Positions 1 to 7,215 of a DNA stretch of 7,344 bases are shown here, piece after piece (position 1 is the stretch's first letter; each line of letters begins with the position of its first letter). Below the pieces are notes generated by a model. That model worked only from the letters and a program-made list of their open reading frames with translations, made no database searches and was not told the origin of the DNA. The position numbers and the translations under genes are program-made. Source of the DNA: Candidatus Omnitrophota bacterium (GTDB lineage: Bacteria > Omnitrophota > Koll11 > Gygaellales > Profunditerraquicolaceae); NCBI GenBank assembly GCA_028719045.1, contig JAQULD010000081.1, positions 1-7,344 of the forward strand. The letters are read 5' to 3'.

Positions 1-2
1 AA

Positions 3-215
3 AAACTTTCGTTGCAACTTGAGGATATATTAAATTTTATCGACACGCTAAAGAAATTAAACGTCGATAACATTAAACCTACTAGCCATATCTTGCCTAT
101 AAGCAACGTATTAAGGGAAGATACCGTTTCTAAGTCCTTAACCACCGACAAAGCGCTCAAAAACGCCCCTCAAAGGCAAGGCAATTTCTTCGGCGCGCCG
201 AAAATAATCGAATAA
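3..215 (+). CDS. gatC: GatC, Asp/Glu-tRNA(Asn/Gln) amidotransferase subunit C (5' end missing)
   Basis: This is the C-terminal ~70 residues of GatC, the small subunit that wraps around and stabilises GatA in the GatCAB complex, which amidates Glu-tRNA(Gln) and/or Asp-tRNA(Asn) in the cytoplasm. The frame is open to the left edge, and the first visible residues (KLSLQLEDIL) already fit the family's first conserved stretch, so the TTG at 12 is an internal Leu codon and not a start. About 25 N-terminal residues lie outside the window, given a usual length near 95. Typical motifs follow: NFIDTLKKLNVDNIKPTSH, then PISNVLRED, then ALKNAPQRQGNFFGAPKIIE at the C-terminus. The TAA at 213-215 directly abuts the ATG of gatA, a fixed family order. 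Identity is secure from the motifs together with the adjacent gatA and gatB. Confidence 0.95.
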   Translation, partial: KLSLQLEDILNFIDTLKKLNVDNIKPTSHILPISNVLREDTVSKSLTTDKALKNAPQRQGNFFGAPKIIE

Positions 216-1664
216 ATGGAGCTTTATACTTTAACCGCTTGCGAACTTATTGAAAAAATCAATAAAAAGGAAACCACTCCTTCGGATATCCTTAATTCCC
301 TGGCAAAAAGAATCAAGGAAACAGAAAGCAAAACCAGGGCTTACGTCCGGGTACCCGATAATATAGTTACAAATCAAGTAAGCCAGCCAGAACGCCTTTT
401 AAAAGGAATTCCCGTTTCGATCAAAGACAACATCTGCACAGAGGGGCTTAATACCGAATGCTGCTCACGCATACTGCAAGGATTTAACCCTCCTTATGAC
501 GCGACGGTAATAAAAAAATTAAAAGAGGCGCAGGCAACCATTTTGGAATTAAAAACGAATATGGACGAATTTGCCTTCGGCTCTTCCACGGAAAACTCCT
601 GTTTCGGGCATACGCACAACCCCTGGGACCTGGAGCGCGTGCCCGGAGGCTCATCCGGCGGCTCTGCCGCGGCAGTAGCCAGCGACGAAGCTGTTTTCGC
701 GCTGGGCTCCGATACAGGCGGCTCTATCCGTCAGCCTGCTGCTTTCTGCGGCGTAGTGGGGCTAAAGCCCACTTATGGCAGGGTTTCGCGCTACGGCTTG
801 ATCGCCTTTGCCTCAAGCCTGGACCAGATCGGGCCCATAACTAAAGACGTAAGGGACAACGCGCTGCTTCTGAACATCATCTCAGGCTACGATAAAAATG
901 ATTCCACTTCCGCGAATATTGAAGTGCCTGATTACGCAAAATCATTGGGCAGCGGGATAAAAGGGATAAAGATCGGCATCCCCAAGGAATACTTCATCGA
1001 AGGCATCGACCCCGAAGTTAAAGCTATAGTCAAGGAGGCGGTCAGCCAGCTTGAAAAACTGGGCGCCACCCAAAAACAAGTTTCGCTGCCGCATACGGAG
1101 TATGCCGTTCCGGTCTATTACATCATCGCTACCGCGGAAGCAAGTTCCAACTTAGCCAGGTTCGACGGGATCCAATACGGGTTCAGGGCGAAAAACGGGC
1201 AAAAATCCCAGAGTTTGATCGATATGTACAAACAGACCCGGGGAGACGGTTTCGGCGAAGAAGCTAAACGCCGGATTATACTGGGGACATTTGCGCTCTC
1301 GCACGGTTATTACGACGCGTACTACCTGCGCGCTTTAAAAGTAAGGACACTGATAAAAAAGGATTTTGACGAAGCCTTTAAGGAGTTTGACTGCGTTATT
1401 ACTCCGACCGCGCCTTCTCCGGCTTTTAAGATCGGAGAAAAAACAGATAATCCGCTGCAAATGTATTTATCGGATATTTTCACGATCTCCGCCAACCTCG
1501 CGGGGATACCCGCGATCTCGATACCTTGCGGTTTTACCAAAAAAGGCCTTCCGGTCGGCTTGCAGATATTAGCCAAACCTTTCGCTGAAGAAACGCTTTT
1601 TAAAGTCGCGCACGCCTATGAACAATCTTGCGGATGGCGGCAGGCAATGAAACCAAAAATATGA
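216..1664 (+). CDS. gatA: GatA, glutamyl/aspartyl-tRNA amidotransferase subunit A (amidase)
   Basis: GatA is the glutaminase subunit of GatCAB: it hydrolyses glutamine and passes ammonia through a channel to GatB. At 482 residues it is full length for the family. The amidase-signature Ser-cisSer-Lys triad is visible: Lys70 in [10 protein letters not shown], cis-Ser146 in [13 protein letters not shown], and the nucleophile Ser170 in [16 protein letters not shown]. These are followed by the conserved [14 protein letters not shown] and ASSLDQIGP. The 24-residue spacing between the two serines matches the family. The Lys-to-cisSer spacing is 76, one more than I recall for the S. aureus protein, because of an extra residue near 110-114 before NMDEFA. 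Downstream motifs ([41 protein letters not shown]) are all present. The ATG directly follows the gatC stop with no clear Shine-Dalgarno sequence, suggesting translational coupling. The TGA overlaps the gatB ATG. Confidence 0.98.
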   Translation: MELYTLTACELIEKINKKETTPSDILNSLAKRIKETESKTRAYVRVPDNIVTNQVSQPERLLKGIPVSIKDNICTEGLNTECCSRILQGFNPPYDATVIKKLKEAQATILELKTNMDEFAFGSSTENSCFGHTHNPWDLERVPGGSSGGSAAAVASDEAVFALGSDTGGSIRQPAAFCGVVGLKPTYGRVSRYGLIAFASSLDQIGPITKDVRDNALLLNIISGYDKNDSTSANIEVPDYAKSLGSGIKGIKIGIPKEYFIEGIDPEVKAIVKEAVSQLEKLGATQKQVSLPHTEYAVPVYYIIATAEASSNLARFDGIQYGFRAKNGQKSQSLIDMYKQTRGDGFGEEAKRRIILGTFALSHGYYDAYYLRALKVRTLIKKDFDEAFKEFDCVITPTAPSPAFKIGEKTDNPLQMYLSDIFTISANLAGIPAISIPCGFTKKGLPVGLQILAKPFAEETLFKVAHAYEQSCGWRQAMKPKI

Positions 1665-3097
1665 AATACGAAACAGTGATCGGATTAGAGGTGCATGTTC
1701 AATTAGCGACCAGGACCAAGGCCTTTTGCGGTTGCTCGACCCTTTTCGGCCAGGAACCCAATTCCCAGGTCTGTCCGGTCTGCCTCGGTTTCCCGGGCAC
1801 CCTGCCGGTTTTAAATAAAACCGCTCTTGATTACGCGATCAAAGTAGGCATCGCCCTAGGCTGCAAAATACAGGAATTCACGAAATTCGACCGGAAAAAT
1901 TATTTTTATCCCGACTTACCCAAAGCTTACCAGATCTCGCAGTATGACCTTCCGGTCGCCCTGGACGGATACCTGGATATAACGGCTGAAGATAAGCCTA
2001 AACGCATCAATATAAAAAGGGCCCATCTTGAAGAAGACGCGGGCAAACTAATACATAAAGAAGAAATAAGCCTCGTGGATTATAACCGCACCGGCATACC
2101 GCTTCTGGAGATCGTAAGCCAGCCGGAATTGAATTCACCGCAAGAGGCCTACGATTACCTTACGGCCCTAAAGAGTATCATTGAATATCTCGATGTTTCC
2201 GACTGCGACATGGAAAAAGGATCGCTGCGCTGCGACGCGAATATTTCTTTAAGGGAAAAAGGGGCGAAAGAACTCGGCACTAAAACCGAATTAAAGAACT
2301 TGAATTCGTTTAAAGCGGTGAAAGACGCGTTGAACTATGAAATAGAACGGCAGTCCGGATTATTGGACTCAGGGGACAAAATAATCCAGGAAACCAGGCT
2401 TTGGGACACCAAAGCGCTGTGCACCGTTTCCATGCGCACGAAAGAAGAAGCGAAAGACTACAGGTATTTCCCGGAGCCCGACCTGCCGCCTTTTTTGATC
2501 GATGAAAAAAAGATAGCAGAGATAGAAAAAACCATCCCCGAACTGCCGGAGGCGAAAATAAAGCGTTTTATCAAAGATTACGGGCTGTCCGAATATGACG
2601 CTAAAATCCTGGCGGCATCGAAAAAAACAGCCGGATACGCCGAAATATGCCTGAAGGCTTTTCCGGATAAGGAAAAGAAATCCGTCGCCAACTGGATAAT
2701 AGGCCCGCTCTCAGCCACAGCAAACAATCTCAATCGCGAGATTGCTCAATTAAACGTTTCCCCTGAAGATTTGATAGATTTAATCGAACTGGTGGAAAAG
2801 AAACAGGTGATTTCCAACCTGACAGGAAAAGCTGTACTGGAAAAGATGGCTAAAACCGGGAAATCCGCTCAAGCCATAGTCGCGGAAGATAACCTGGCGC
2901 AGATCTCGGATTCCGGATCCCTGGATATAATAATCGATGAAGTGCTCAAGGAAAATACAGGTTCTGTGAATGATTACAAAGCGGGCAAAATAAATGCCCT
3001 GATGTTTTTAGTGGGACAAACCATGAAAAAGAGCAAGGGCAAAGCAAACCCAAAACTATTACAGGAAATGTTAAAGAGGAGGCTGGCTGATGCGTAG
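1661..3097 (+). CDS. gatB: GatB, aspartyl/glutamyl-tRNA amidotransferase subunit B
   Basis: GatB is the kinase/transamidase subunit: it activates the misacylated Glu or Asp on the tRNA and amidates it with ammonia from GatA. From ATG 1661 it is 478 residues, normal for the family. This start gives the canonical [17 protein letters not shown] beginning and a 4-base ATGA overlap with gatA. A longer frame from TTG 1628 adds 11 residues unlike the family. Four cysteines (C23, C25, C38, C41; CGC and CPVC) form the zinc-site pattern of zinc-containing GatB proteins. Also visible are [66 protein letters not shown] and [12 protein letters not shown]. The last ~140 residues form the helical GatB tail domain that binds the tRNA elbow, ending [15 protein letters not shown]. 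Its end overlaps the next gene by 8 bases. Confidence 0.98.
   Translation: MKYETVIGLEVHVQLATRTKAFCGCSTLFGQEPNSQVCPVCLGFPGTLPVLNKTALDYAIKVGIALGCKIQEFTKFDRKNYFYPDLPKAYQISQYDLPVALDGYLDITAEDKPKRINIKRAHLEEDAGKLIHKEEISLVDYNRTGIPLLEIVSQPELNSPQEAYDYLTALKSIIEYLDVSDCDMEKGSLRCDANISLREKGAKELGTKTELKNLNSFKAVKDALNYEIERQSGLLDSGDKIIQETRLWDTKALCTVSMRTKEEAKDYRYFPEPDLPPFLIDEKKIAEIEKTIPELPEAKIKRFIKDYGLSEYDAKILAASKKTAGYAEICLKAFPDKEKKSVANWIIGPLSATANNLNREIAQLNVSPEDLIDLIELVEKKQVISNLTGKAVLEKMAKTGKSAQAIVAEDNLAQISDSGSLDIIIDEVLKENTGSVNDYKAGKINALMFLVGQTMKKSKGKANPKLLQEMLKRRLADA
3077..3082 (+). promoter_or_regulatory. Shine-Dalgarno site of the S41 protease gene
   Basis: AGGAGG lies inside the 3' end of gatB, 7 bases before the ATG at 3090. 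It is a near-perfect anti-16S match and fixes the protease start, even though that start lies before the gatB stop codon. Confidence 0.85.
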
Positions 3098-4388
3098 AAA
3101 ATTAATTATCGGTGCGGTAGTCATTGCCGGTGTTTTCATTTTTATTTCCCAGGCAATGTCGGCGATGGACAAGAAGAAACAGGATGAGCTTTTCCGCAAG
3201 ATCCAGCTTTTTTCGGATACGCTGGCGATCATTCAATCTGATTACGTCGACGAAGTAAACCCCAAAGACCTGATCTACGGAGCGCTAAAAGGCATGCTTT
3301 CTTCGCTTGACCCGCACAGCCAGTTCATGGATCCCGATACTTATAATGAATTAAAGATCGATACCGAAGGGAAATTCGGAGGGCTGGGCATAGAAATAAC
3401 CGTAAAAGACGGTTTACTCACGGTAGTCACGCCTATCGAAGATACTCCCGCCTGGAAGGCCGGAGTAAAAGCCAACGACAGGATAGTCAAGATAAACAAT
3501 GAATTAACCCGGGACATGACCCTGATCGACGCTGTAAAGAAATTAAGAGGAAAGCCTGGAGAGCCGGTAACCATCTCGATATTGAGGGAATCGGAAAAAA
3601 AGATCATCGAGCTTAAGATCGTCAGGGAAATCATAAAAATCAAAGATATAAAGGACGCGAGGGTCTTAGACGACGGGGTCGGCTATGTGCGCATCATCGA
3701 ATTCAGGGAAAATACCCCGAACGACCTGAAAATGGTCATGGAAATGCTCAAAAAACAGGGAATGAATTCGATTATCATCGATCTGCGCAATAATCCCGGA
3801 GGACTCCTGGATTCCGCGGTCAAAGTGACCGAAGAATTCATCGACAGCGGGAAACTTATTGTCTCGACAAAAGGGCGCAAAACTTCGCAAAACCTGGAAT
3901 TTTACTCGCACGCCGGACATCCCATCACTGACCTTCCCATGGCGGTATTAATAAATGAGGGGTCTGCCTCCGGGAGCGAAATATTCGCCGGAGCGTTACA
4001 GGACTACAAACGGGCTATAATTTTAGGGGTTAAATCGTTCGGTAAAGGCTCGGTACAGACGGTTATCCCGTTAAGCGACGGCTCTGCTTTAAGGCTTACC
4101 ACCAGCAAATATTTCACGCCCGCGGGCAGGGTCATACACGGGAAAGGCGTTATCCCGGATATTGTGATTGAAGACGGCAAGATCGAAACGGAAGCCACGA
4201 AAACCGAGGAATCTGACATAGAAAAGAATAAAACGAAAATATTCGAAGAAATAGAAAACAAAGAAAAGAAGACGCCGGAAGAAAAAGAGAAAGAGAAAGA
4301 AAAAGATTTCAAAGCCGATAACCAGTTGATGCGCGCGGTTGATATACTCAAAGCCATAAAGATCTACAAAAACGCGCCAAAACCATAA
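3090..4388 (+). CDS. ctpA: S41 family carboxy-terminal processing protease (CtpA/Prc type)
   Basis: A serine protease of the C-terminal processing family, which in diderms cleaves envelope proteins such as peptidoglycan hydrolases. Residues ~5-22 form a hydrophobic segment after MRRK (signal anchor or signal peptide), placing the enzyme outside the inner membrane. An N-terminal helical region with DYVDEVNPKDLIYGALKGMLSSLDPHSQFM (51-80) precedes a PDZ domain at ~88-178. The protease core holds DLRNNPGGLL (231-240), the nucleophile Ser294 in NEGSASGSEIFAG, Lys319 in SFGKGSVQ, and Gln323. The Ser-to-Lys spacing of 25 and Lys-to-Gln of 4 equal those of E. coli Prc (S430, K455, Q459). FTPAGRVIHGKGVIPDI follows. 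Residues ~364-408 are a Glu/Lys-rich, probably disordered linker before the usual C-terminal DNQLMRAVDILK motif. It overlaps gatB by 8 bases and is followed after 17 bases by the deacetylase. The physiological substrate cannot be read from sequence. Confidence 0.95.
   Translation: MRRKLIIGAVVIAGVFIFISQAMSAMDKKKQDELFRKIQLFSDTLAIIQSDYVDEVNPKDLIYGALKGMLSSLDPHSQFMDPDTYNELKIDTEGKFGGLGIEITVKDGLLTVVTPIEDTPAWKAGVKANDRIVKINNELTRDMTLIDAVKKLRGKPGEPVTISILRESEKKIIELKIVREIIKIKDIKDARVLDDGVGYVRIIEFRENTPNDLKMVMEMLKKQGMNSIIIDLRNNPGGLLDSAVKVTEEFIDSGKLIVSTKGRKTSQNLEFYSHAGHPITDLPMAVLINEGSASGSEIFAGALQDYKRAIILGVKSFGKGSVQTVIPLSDGSALRLTTSKYFTPAGRVIHGKGVIPDIVIEDGKIETEATKTEESDIEKNKTKIFEEIENKEKKTPEEKEKEKEKDFKADNQLMRAVDILKAIKIYKNAPKP
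4277..4306 (+). repeat. 30-base all-purine tract with GA-rich near-repeats
   Basis: An uninterrupted run of 30 purines, containing imperfect AAAGAG-type units, lies within the S41 protease gene. It encodes the core of the Glu/Lys-rich linker before the C-terminal motif. Such tracts can vary in length between strains by slippage, but nothing here shows that it does. Confidence 0.6.
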
Positions 4389-4405
4389 AACGGACCGTCA
4401 AGAAT

Positions 4406-5209
4406 ATGCCCGGAGAAAATAAAATCAAGAATGTAATTATAGTGCTGATCATCGCTATCGCCCTGTTTGAAGGGGTTTTCCTCGCGGTTTTATCGAGGAA
4501 AAAAGCCCATAAGAAGGCTTTCGCGCCGGTTAAACCGCAGGCGGCCGTTTTGAAAGGCAAAATCGCCATAGTGATCGATGACTGGGGATATACCCTCAGC
4601 AACGAGCCTATCCTTGACCAGATAAAATATCCTATAACCGGCTCGATACTGCCTAATTTAAAATATTCTAAGGAGATCGCCCGGGAATTCCATAAATTGG
4701 GATTTGAAGCTATACTCCATCTTCCCATGGAACCCGGAGAAAAGATCAGGCTTGAGCAAAATACGATCCTGACTTCCATGGACGCAAAAACGATCGCTGA
4801 GATCGTAAACAGCGACCTGGATGACTTGCCCTATATTGACGGAGCGAGCAACCACATGGGTTCAAAAGCCACGCAAGACGAAAAGACCATGAGCGTGGTC
4901 TTGGACGTATTGAAAAAACGCAACCTTTTCTTTTTGGACAGTTTTGTGACTTCCAAATCGGTATGCACGGGATTAGCCGCGAAAAAACATATCGCGTTCG
5001 CCAGAAGGGACGTATTCCTGGACAATAAGGAAGAGTCCGGGTACATAAAAGAGCAGCTAAACGAATTAAAAAAGAAGGCGGAGCAATACGGAAAAGCCAT
5101 AGGGATCGGCCACGACCGTAAGGTAACCCTGGAAATTTTAAAAGAATCAATGCCCGAAATCGAAAAAGAAGGCTACAAGTTTGTTATCCTTTCGGACTTG
5201 GTGAACTGA
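4406..5209 (+). CDS. Divergent polysaccharide deacetylase family protein (YibQ-like)
   Basis: This 267-residue protein belongs to the divergent polysaccharide deacetylase family (Pfam Polysacc_deac_2, YibQ-like), a NodB-like fold thought to act on cell-wall or envelope glycans; enzymatic activity is poorly established for the family. Residues ~9-29 form one membrane helix, followed by a basic patch (RKKAHKK) and the domain at ~50-266. Family motifs appear in order: IAIVIDDWGY with Asp58/Asp59, SILPNLKYS, ILHLPMEP with His105, GASNHMGSKAT with His150, FFLDSFVTSKSV with Asp178, ARRDVFLDN, and GIGHDRKVTLEIL with His236, so the probable metal and catalytic positions are kept. The ATG at 4406 is the first start after an in-frame stop at 4340, but no good Shine-Dalgarno sequence precedes it, so coupling to the protease is likely. 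The neighbouring S41 protease matches the ctpA-yibQ pairing of Gram-negative bacteria. The exact substrate is unknown. Confidence 0.92.
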   Translation: MPGENKIKNVIIVLIIAIALFEGVFLAVLSRKKAHKKAFAPVKPQAAVLKGKIAIVIDDWGYTLSNEPILDQIKYPITGSILPNLKYSKEIAREFHKLGFEAILHLPMEPGEKIRLEQNTILTSMDAKTIAEIVNSDLDDLPYIDGASNHMGSKATQDEKTMSVVLDVLKKRNLFFLDSFVTSKSVCTGLAAKKHIAFARRDVFLDNKEESGYIKEQLNELKKKAEQYGKAIGIGHDRKVTLEILKESMPEIEKEGYKFVILSDLVN

Positions 5210-5212
5210 CAG

Positions 5213-6199
5213 ATGTACGTGCTGGGTATAGAAACATCGTGCGACGAAACTTCCGCATCCGTGGTAAAAGACGGACGAACCGTCCTTTCCAACATCGTCG
5301 CTTCCAGTTTGAACCAGCACAAGAAATACGGGGGCATCATTCCGGAAATCGCCTTCCGCATGCAGCTTGATACGATAACCGGCGTTACCGACAGCGCGTT
5401 AAAAGAAGCGAAACTAAAGCTTAACGATATAAAACTGGTAAGCGTTACCAGCGGCCCGGGACTGCTCGGGTCACTGCTTGTTGGGATATCCTTTGCCAAA
5501 GCGATAAGTTTCAGCGGAAAAATCCCGCTTTTGGGGGTAAACCATCTTTACGGCCATATATATGCCGCTTTCTTAAATAATAACAAACTGGAGCTGCCGT
5601 TTGTCGCTTTGGTCGTTTCCGGAGGACATACCAGCCTGCTTTATATAAAAGATTTTGATAAGATCGAGCTGCTGGGTTCTACCCGGGACGATGCCTGCGG
5701 AGAGGCGTTCGACAAAGTGGCAAAGATATTAAAGCTTGGTTATCCAGGCGGGCCGGTGATCGAACGGATGGCGCAAGGCGGGAACCCCGGTAAAATAAAA
5801 TTCAACTGCTCCAACACAAAAGACCCGCTTGATTTTAGTTTCAGCGGCATAAAAACCGCGGTATTATATTGTATAAGGGATACCCCGCGGCCGCAACTTG
5901 CGCAGATAAAAGATATTTCGGCTTCTTTCCAGGAAACTGTCATAAACACCCTGGTTAAAAAATCCATGCTCGCCTGCAAAATGAAAAAACAAAAATTGCT
6001 GGTGGTTGCGGGAGGGGTGGCGGCGAATAACAGGTTAAGGGAAAAGTTCCTTCAGGCTGCCGGAGAAAACTCCATCAAATGCCTGTTTCCGGAGAAAAAA
6101 CTGTGCATGGACAATGCCGCGATGGTCGCGGGGCTGGGTTACCATTTGCATAAACTGGGCTACGACTCAAGTTTAGGGATATCTGCGGATTTAGGATAA
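5213..6199 (+). CDS. tsaD: TsaD, tRNA N6-adenosine threonylcarbamoyltransferase
   Basis: TsaD (formerly Gcp/YgjD) transfers the threonylcarbamoyl group onto A37 of ANN-decoding tRNAs, making t6A together with TsaB and TsaE in the cytoplasm. At 328 residues it is slightly shorter than the E. coli protein. The ASKHA fold is clear: MYVLGIETSCDETS at the start, SGPGLLGSLLVG (80-91), VVSGGHTSL (134-142), DDACGEAFDKVAKILKLGYPGG (159-180), FSGIKTA and VVAGGVAANNRLR. The metal-binding residues His111 and His115 (NHLYGHIYA) and Asp300 (CMDNAAM) fall at the positions known from E. coli. The usual PE(I/L)ASRxH stretch reads PEIAFRMQ (44-51), a deviation at two well-kept positions, and the C-terminus stops soon after ISAD. 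The start lies 3 bases after the deacetylase stop with no strong Shine-Dalgarno sequence. tsaB and tsaE are not in this window. Confidence 0.97.
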   Translation: MYVLGIETSCDETSASVVKDGRTVLSNIVASSLNQHKKYGGIIPEIAFRMQLDTITGVTDSALKEAKLKLNDIKLVSVTSGPGLLGSLLVGISFAKAISFSGKIPLLGVNHLYGHIYAAFLNNNKLELPFVALVVSGGHTSLLYIKDFDKIELLGSTRDDACGEAFDKVAKILKLGYPGGPVIERMAQGGNPGKIKFNCSNTKDPLDFSFSGIKTAVLYCIRDTPRPQLAQIKDISASFQETVINTLVKKSMLACKMKKQKLLVVAGGVAANNRLREKFLQAAGENSIKCLFPEKKLCMDNAAMVAGLGYHLHKLGYDSSLGISADLG

Positions 6200-6213
6200 A
6201 GAATCTAAATTAA

Positions 6214-6218
6214 AGGAG
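6214..6218 (+). promoter_or_regulatory. Shine-Dalgarno site of the MgtC-like gene
   Basis: AGGAG sits in the 24-base gap after tsaD, 5 bases before the ATG at 6224. It supports that start and independent ribosome loading for this gene. The gap shows no hairpin that would end transcription. Confidence 0.8.
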
Positions 6219-6223
6219 AAAAT

Positions 6224-6670
6224 ATGCTTTCAGATTCCCAGATAATTATACGCTTGACTTTATCTGTTTTCTTAAGCGGAATGATCGGCCTTGAACGCCA
6301 GATCCACCGCAGATCGGCGGGATTACGCACACACATCCTGGTTTCTATGGGCTCCTGTCTTATAATGTTGACTTCGATGTATGTTTTTGGTATATATAAG
6401 AACATAACATCCTTGGACCCGACCAGGATCGCTGCCGGCGTAATCACCGGAATAGGATTTTTAGGCGCCGGAGCAATTATCAGGGAAAGAGAAGGGATCA
6501 AAGGTTTAACCACCGCTGCCAGCCTCTGGGTGGTTGCGGCGCTGGGCATGGCGGTAGGATGCGGCTTTTACGTCGCCAGCCTCTTTACCACAGCCCTTAC
6601 CCTGATAGTCCTTTTATTCTTACGGCGCATAGAAAACGTGATTTTCGGCGAAGAAAGCAAATCGCAGTAA
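6224..6670 (+). CDS. MgtC/SapB family membrane protein, short form
   Basis: A 148-residue inner-membrane protein of the MgtC/SapB/YhiD family. Members are linked to magnesium limitation and, in some pathogens, to survival in macrophages and inhibition of ATP synthase, but the role of environmental members is unclear. Conserved motifs are GLERQIHRRSAGLRTHILVSMGS (22-44), RIAAGVITGIGFLGAGAI (68-85) and GLTTAASLWVVAALGMAVGCGFY (94-116). Predicted helices are at about 5-22, 37-56, 68-86, 97-114 and 117-134, with positive residues between the first two. The protein ends just after the fifth helix (LRRIENVIFGEE), so it lacks the C-terminal ACT-like soluble domain of Salmonella MgtC (about 231 residues), as in SapB-like short members. 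It is probably cotranscribed with tsaD. No Mg-responsive leader is possible in the 24-base gap. Confidence 0.93.
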   Translation: MLSDSQIIIRLTLSVFLSGMIGLERQIHRRSAGLRTHILVSMGSCLIMLTSMYVFGIYKNITSLDPTRIAAGVITGIGFLGAGAIIREREGIKGLTTAASLWVVAALGMAVGCGFYVASLFTTALTLIVLLFLRRIENVIFGEESKSQ

Positions 6671-6693
6671 ATAAATAAAACTTTCGTTTATAA

Positions 6694-6699
6694 AGGGGG
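6694..6699 (+). promoter_or_regulatory. Extended Shine-Dalgarno site that decides the bactofilin start
   Basis: AGGGGG followed by TGAT (6694-6703) is an extended match, with one mismatch, to the anti-Shine-Dalgarno complement AAGGAGGTGAT. It is 8 bases before GTG 6708 and overlaps GTG 6699, so the upstream GTG cannot be the start. Confidence 0.8.
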
Positions 6700-6707
6700 T
6701 GATATCA

Positions 6708-7211
6708 GTGGCATTCAAGAAGAAAATGGAAGAAAAGGTACTCGACGTCGACGCTTCATTCCAGGGGAACTTAAGTTTCAGGGACCCGGTGAACCTGCGC
6801 ATTAACGGCAGATTCGAGGGTAATCTTGACACCAAAGGAAATTTGACCATAGGCCAGACCGCGGTAGTATTCGCGGACATTATAGGAGACAATATAATCA
6901 TAGGCGGAAGGGTAAAAGGAAAGATCACCGCGAAGGGAAAGCTCTCGTTTCTTTCGACCGCGATAGTGGAAGGGGAAATATTCCCCACGAGATTAAGCAT
7001 AGCGGAAGGAGCGATATTCGAAGGAAAATGCTCCATGCTTCATGACTTTCTTAACAGCGAAGAAGTCGCCCGCTACCTGGAAGTGGACCTTAATTCGATA
7101 CAGGAATGGGCCAATAACGGAAAAATCCCCGCCCTTAAAGAAGGCAACGGCTGGAAATTCGAACGCAAAGCCATTGATTCATGGATCGTGGCGGACAAAG
7201 TAGGGAAATAA
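6708..7211 (+). CDS. Bactofilin (polymer-forming cytoskeletal protein) fused to a C-terminal excisionase-like HTH
   Basis: A 167-residue two-domain protein. Residues ~13-110 are a bactofilin domain: a hydrophobic, glycine-punctuated right-handed beta-helix repeat, seen in DASFQGNLSF, NLRINGRFEGNL, LTIGQTAVVFADI, NIIIGGRVKGKITAKGKL, AIVEGEIFPTRLSIAEGAIFEGKCSM. Bactofilins form nucleotide-free filaments at the membrane that organise cell-shape and cell-wall factors. Ordinary bactofilins then end in a short disordered tail; here residues ~113-162 instead form an HTH of the excisionase/MerR-like type (HTH_17): FLNSEEVARYLEVDLNSIQEWANNGKIPAL, then GWKFERKAIDSWI. Both parts are in one frame with no sign of a frameshift, so this looks like a real fusion. 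The GTG start at 6708 is chosen from the Shine-Dalgarno spacing and gives MAFKKKMEEK. Whether the HTH binds DNA or is a protein-interaction module is unknown. A gene with a related HTH follows 4 bases later. Confidence 0.9.
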   Translation: MAFKKKMEEKVLDVDASFQGNLSFRDPVNLRINGRFEGNLDTKGNLTIGQTAVVFADIIGDNIIIGGRVKGKITAKGKLSFLSTAIVEGEIFPTRLSIAEGAIFEGKCSMLHDFLNSEEVARYLEVDLNSIQEWANNGKIPALKEGNGWKFERKAIDSWIVADKVGK

Positions 7212-7215
7212 CATA

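Noticed and set aside
12..215. Complete small gene starting at TTG 12
   Set aside because: The frame stays open to the left edge and the residues before the TTG fit GatC, so it is an internal Leu codon of a gene cut by the window.
1628..1660. Longer GatB beginning at TTG 1628
   Set aside because: The added 11 residues do not resemble GatB; ATG 1661 gives the canonical N-terminus and the usual ATGA overlap.
216..1664. GatA with an inactive amidase site because of the shifted Lys-Ser spacing
   Set aside because: The additional residue lies in a variable stretch before NMDEFA; all three catalytic residues and their motifs are intact.
4348..5150. Long minus-strand open frames of 134 and 143 codons across the deacetylase region
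   Set aside because: They are antisense shadows of the protease end and the deacetylase, with low-complexity Ser/Arg/Phe-rich products and no family motifs. The plus-strand proteins are clear.
6677..6688. 12-base match AAAACTTTCGTT to bases 2-13 of the window, as a possible attachment site or repeat
   Set aside because: One copy is coding sequence of gatC, the other intergenic; no flanking similarity, integrase or shift in composition supports a mobile element.
6671..6694. AT-rich hairpin (ATAAAAC / GTTTAT) as a terminator, or TATAAA as a -10 box, before bactofilin
   Set aside because: The stem is short, AT-only apart from one pair and has no U-tract after it; the TATAAA runs directly into the Shine-Dalgarno sequence, leaving no room for a transcript start.
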